Source: Pegea sp. RAD2-039 (Eukaryota > Chordata > Thaliacea > Salpida > Salpidae). From it: DNA of 64,000 nt. Below are positions 63,171-64,000 of the stretch, one piece after another; the stretch's first letter is position 1; the number at the start of each line of letters is the position of its first letter. The translations under genes were made by a program, and so were the position numbers. The notes below the pieces were generated by a model that worked only from the letters and a program-made list of their open reading frames with translations, made no database searches and was not told the DNA's origin. The DNA lies in NCBI GenBank assembly GCA_034620365.1, contig JAQGEQ010000123.1:186001-250000 (forward strand), written 5' to 3'.

Positions 63171-64000
63171 ACCATGTAACCCGGAAACATTTGTAAAAAT
63201 AAAAAGAAAATTTAATGTTGCTTCTAAAATAATTTTTTATAAAAAATTGACAAAAAAGCACACGATAAAACAATGAGCAACAATTTATATGCTAATGAAG
63301 GATAGATGACAAGTCAAGTGAGGAAGCGACAACCCCTCTGGAAAGACGACAACTTGGATGAGAAGAAAAATTTTGTGACAACAAGACATGTGAAAGATAA
63401 CTCAAGTGAACAGACGACAAGTCATTCAAAAGAGAAGAAGTGAAGACGAAAAATGATCACAAATCACAGAGAAGTGAATCAGAAGTCATTTTGACGGCGT
63501 ATTTATTGTTTTTGGAGTAAAGTTGCAAATGTCCAAATTAAAATTTGTAAAGATTAATTAAACAAATTATAGAATCCTTTAAGTAGTTAATAACTTACAT
63601 TTATGTCTTCAAATATACAAAATCAACAAGAGAAGTACCTGTTGTTCAACCACCATCTCCTCTCATGAAGTTCCCGGATGGTATTCACTTGCTAACATCA
63701 TTGACAAGCAAAAAATTAACATTTTTTGCCATTTAATACATGCTTTATATGATGCGCATCTATAATTTTTATAATTAAATTGGTGATGGCGTCATCAGGA
63801 CTACAGTATTTGGCAACTAGCACCAGCAGTGAAGATAGTTGTTTATCTATTTTTGCTATTCTCCTGAATGTCTTCCATCTCCGCCCAAACTTGGTTATCT
63901 AATAAGAAACTAGTTTCAAATTATCGTCAAATGTCATTTTTATCTATTAGCATTTGTTTTGTTGATAAAGTTTAAATATTAAAAGTTATTAAAAATAAGG
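63171..64000 (+). repeat. Start of a third C unit
   Basis: Matches 54,213-55,020 (offset about 8,958) with leader boxes and atggcgtcat at 63,786. The window ends before the tRNA-like head. It shows that the block C1-C2-B5 is itself tandemly repeated. Confidence 0.75.

Noticed and set aside
1..64000. CRISPR array or other bacterial system, given the many repeats
   Set aside because: Repeats are kilobase-sized or degenerate 12-20 bp boxes, with no regular spacers, no cas genes and no bacterial gene density.
1..64000. Naming the species as Hydra, a planarian or an aphid
   Set aside because: Base composition and CR1-like remains fit several A.T-rich animals, and no diagnostic gene is present.

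Overview
This window looks like a gene-poor, A+T-rich (about three quarters A+T by eye) stretch of a eukaryotic, probably animal, nuclear genome. Reasons: almost no long open frames; all open frames but one are short and most begin at TTG; nested kilobase-scale repeats; CR1/L2/Jockey-type non-LTR retrotransposon remains; tRNA-derived sequences. The species cannot be named from sequence alone. A.T-rich invertebrates (hydrozoans, flatworms, some insects) would fit. I found no intact protein-coding gene, rRNA gene or CRISPR array.

Nearly the whole window is a diverged array of one ancestral unit, in two large families and one minor one. Family A (1 to about 41,035) is a superunit of 15.0-16.6 kb: one copy at 1-15,019, one at 15,020-31,608 and a third, shortened copy at 31,609-41,035. 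Each full superunit runs in this order: leader with CACGTG/GACGTCA/CCAAT boxes; tRNA-like head; A.T-rich body a; minus-strand coding relic alpha; a segment ending in an inverted-repeat hairpin; relic beta; a second such segment with hairpin 2; a second leader; body b with a minus-strand reverse transcriptase (RT) relic; relic gamma; then the next leader. Family B (41,036-54,213 and 58,938-63,170) has four units of the same ground plan. Family C (54,214-58,937, and again from 63,171) has two short units plus the start of a third. The order C1-C2-B5 then repeats with a period of about 8.96 kb.

The best coding signal is at 45,694-46,368 on the minus strand: 224 uninterrupted sense codons that match the C-terminal part of a CR1/L2-like RT. 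It is richer in G+C than its surroundings. Shorter, broken pieces of the same RT C-terminus occur in the other B units and probably in A body b. A second minus-strand relic, rich in Lys and Glu and ending in a possible coiled coil, lies to the right of the RT pieces, so the order on the minus strand resembles ORF1 then ORF2 of a non-LTR element.

Three signals are not explained by ordinary decay. (1) Each hairpin arm carries an 11-base CTCF-like core, in divergent pairs, six pairs in all, with a seventh degenerate site in C2. (2) Promoter-like leaders recur at the left of each unit and the retroelement relics lie antisense to them, an arrangement that would suit a one-strand small-RNA or silencing locus. 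(3) A tRNA-like A box/B box head stands at the same place in A, B and C units. These are readings by eye; each needs the checks given.
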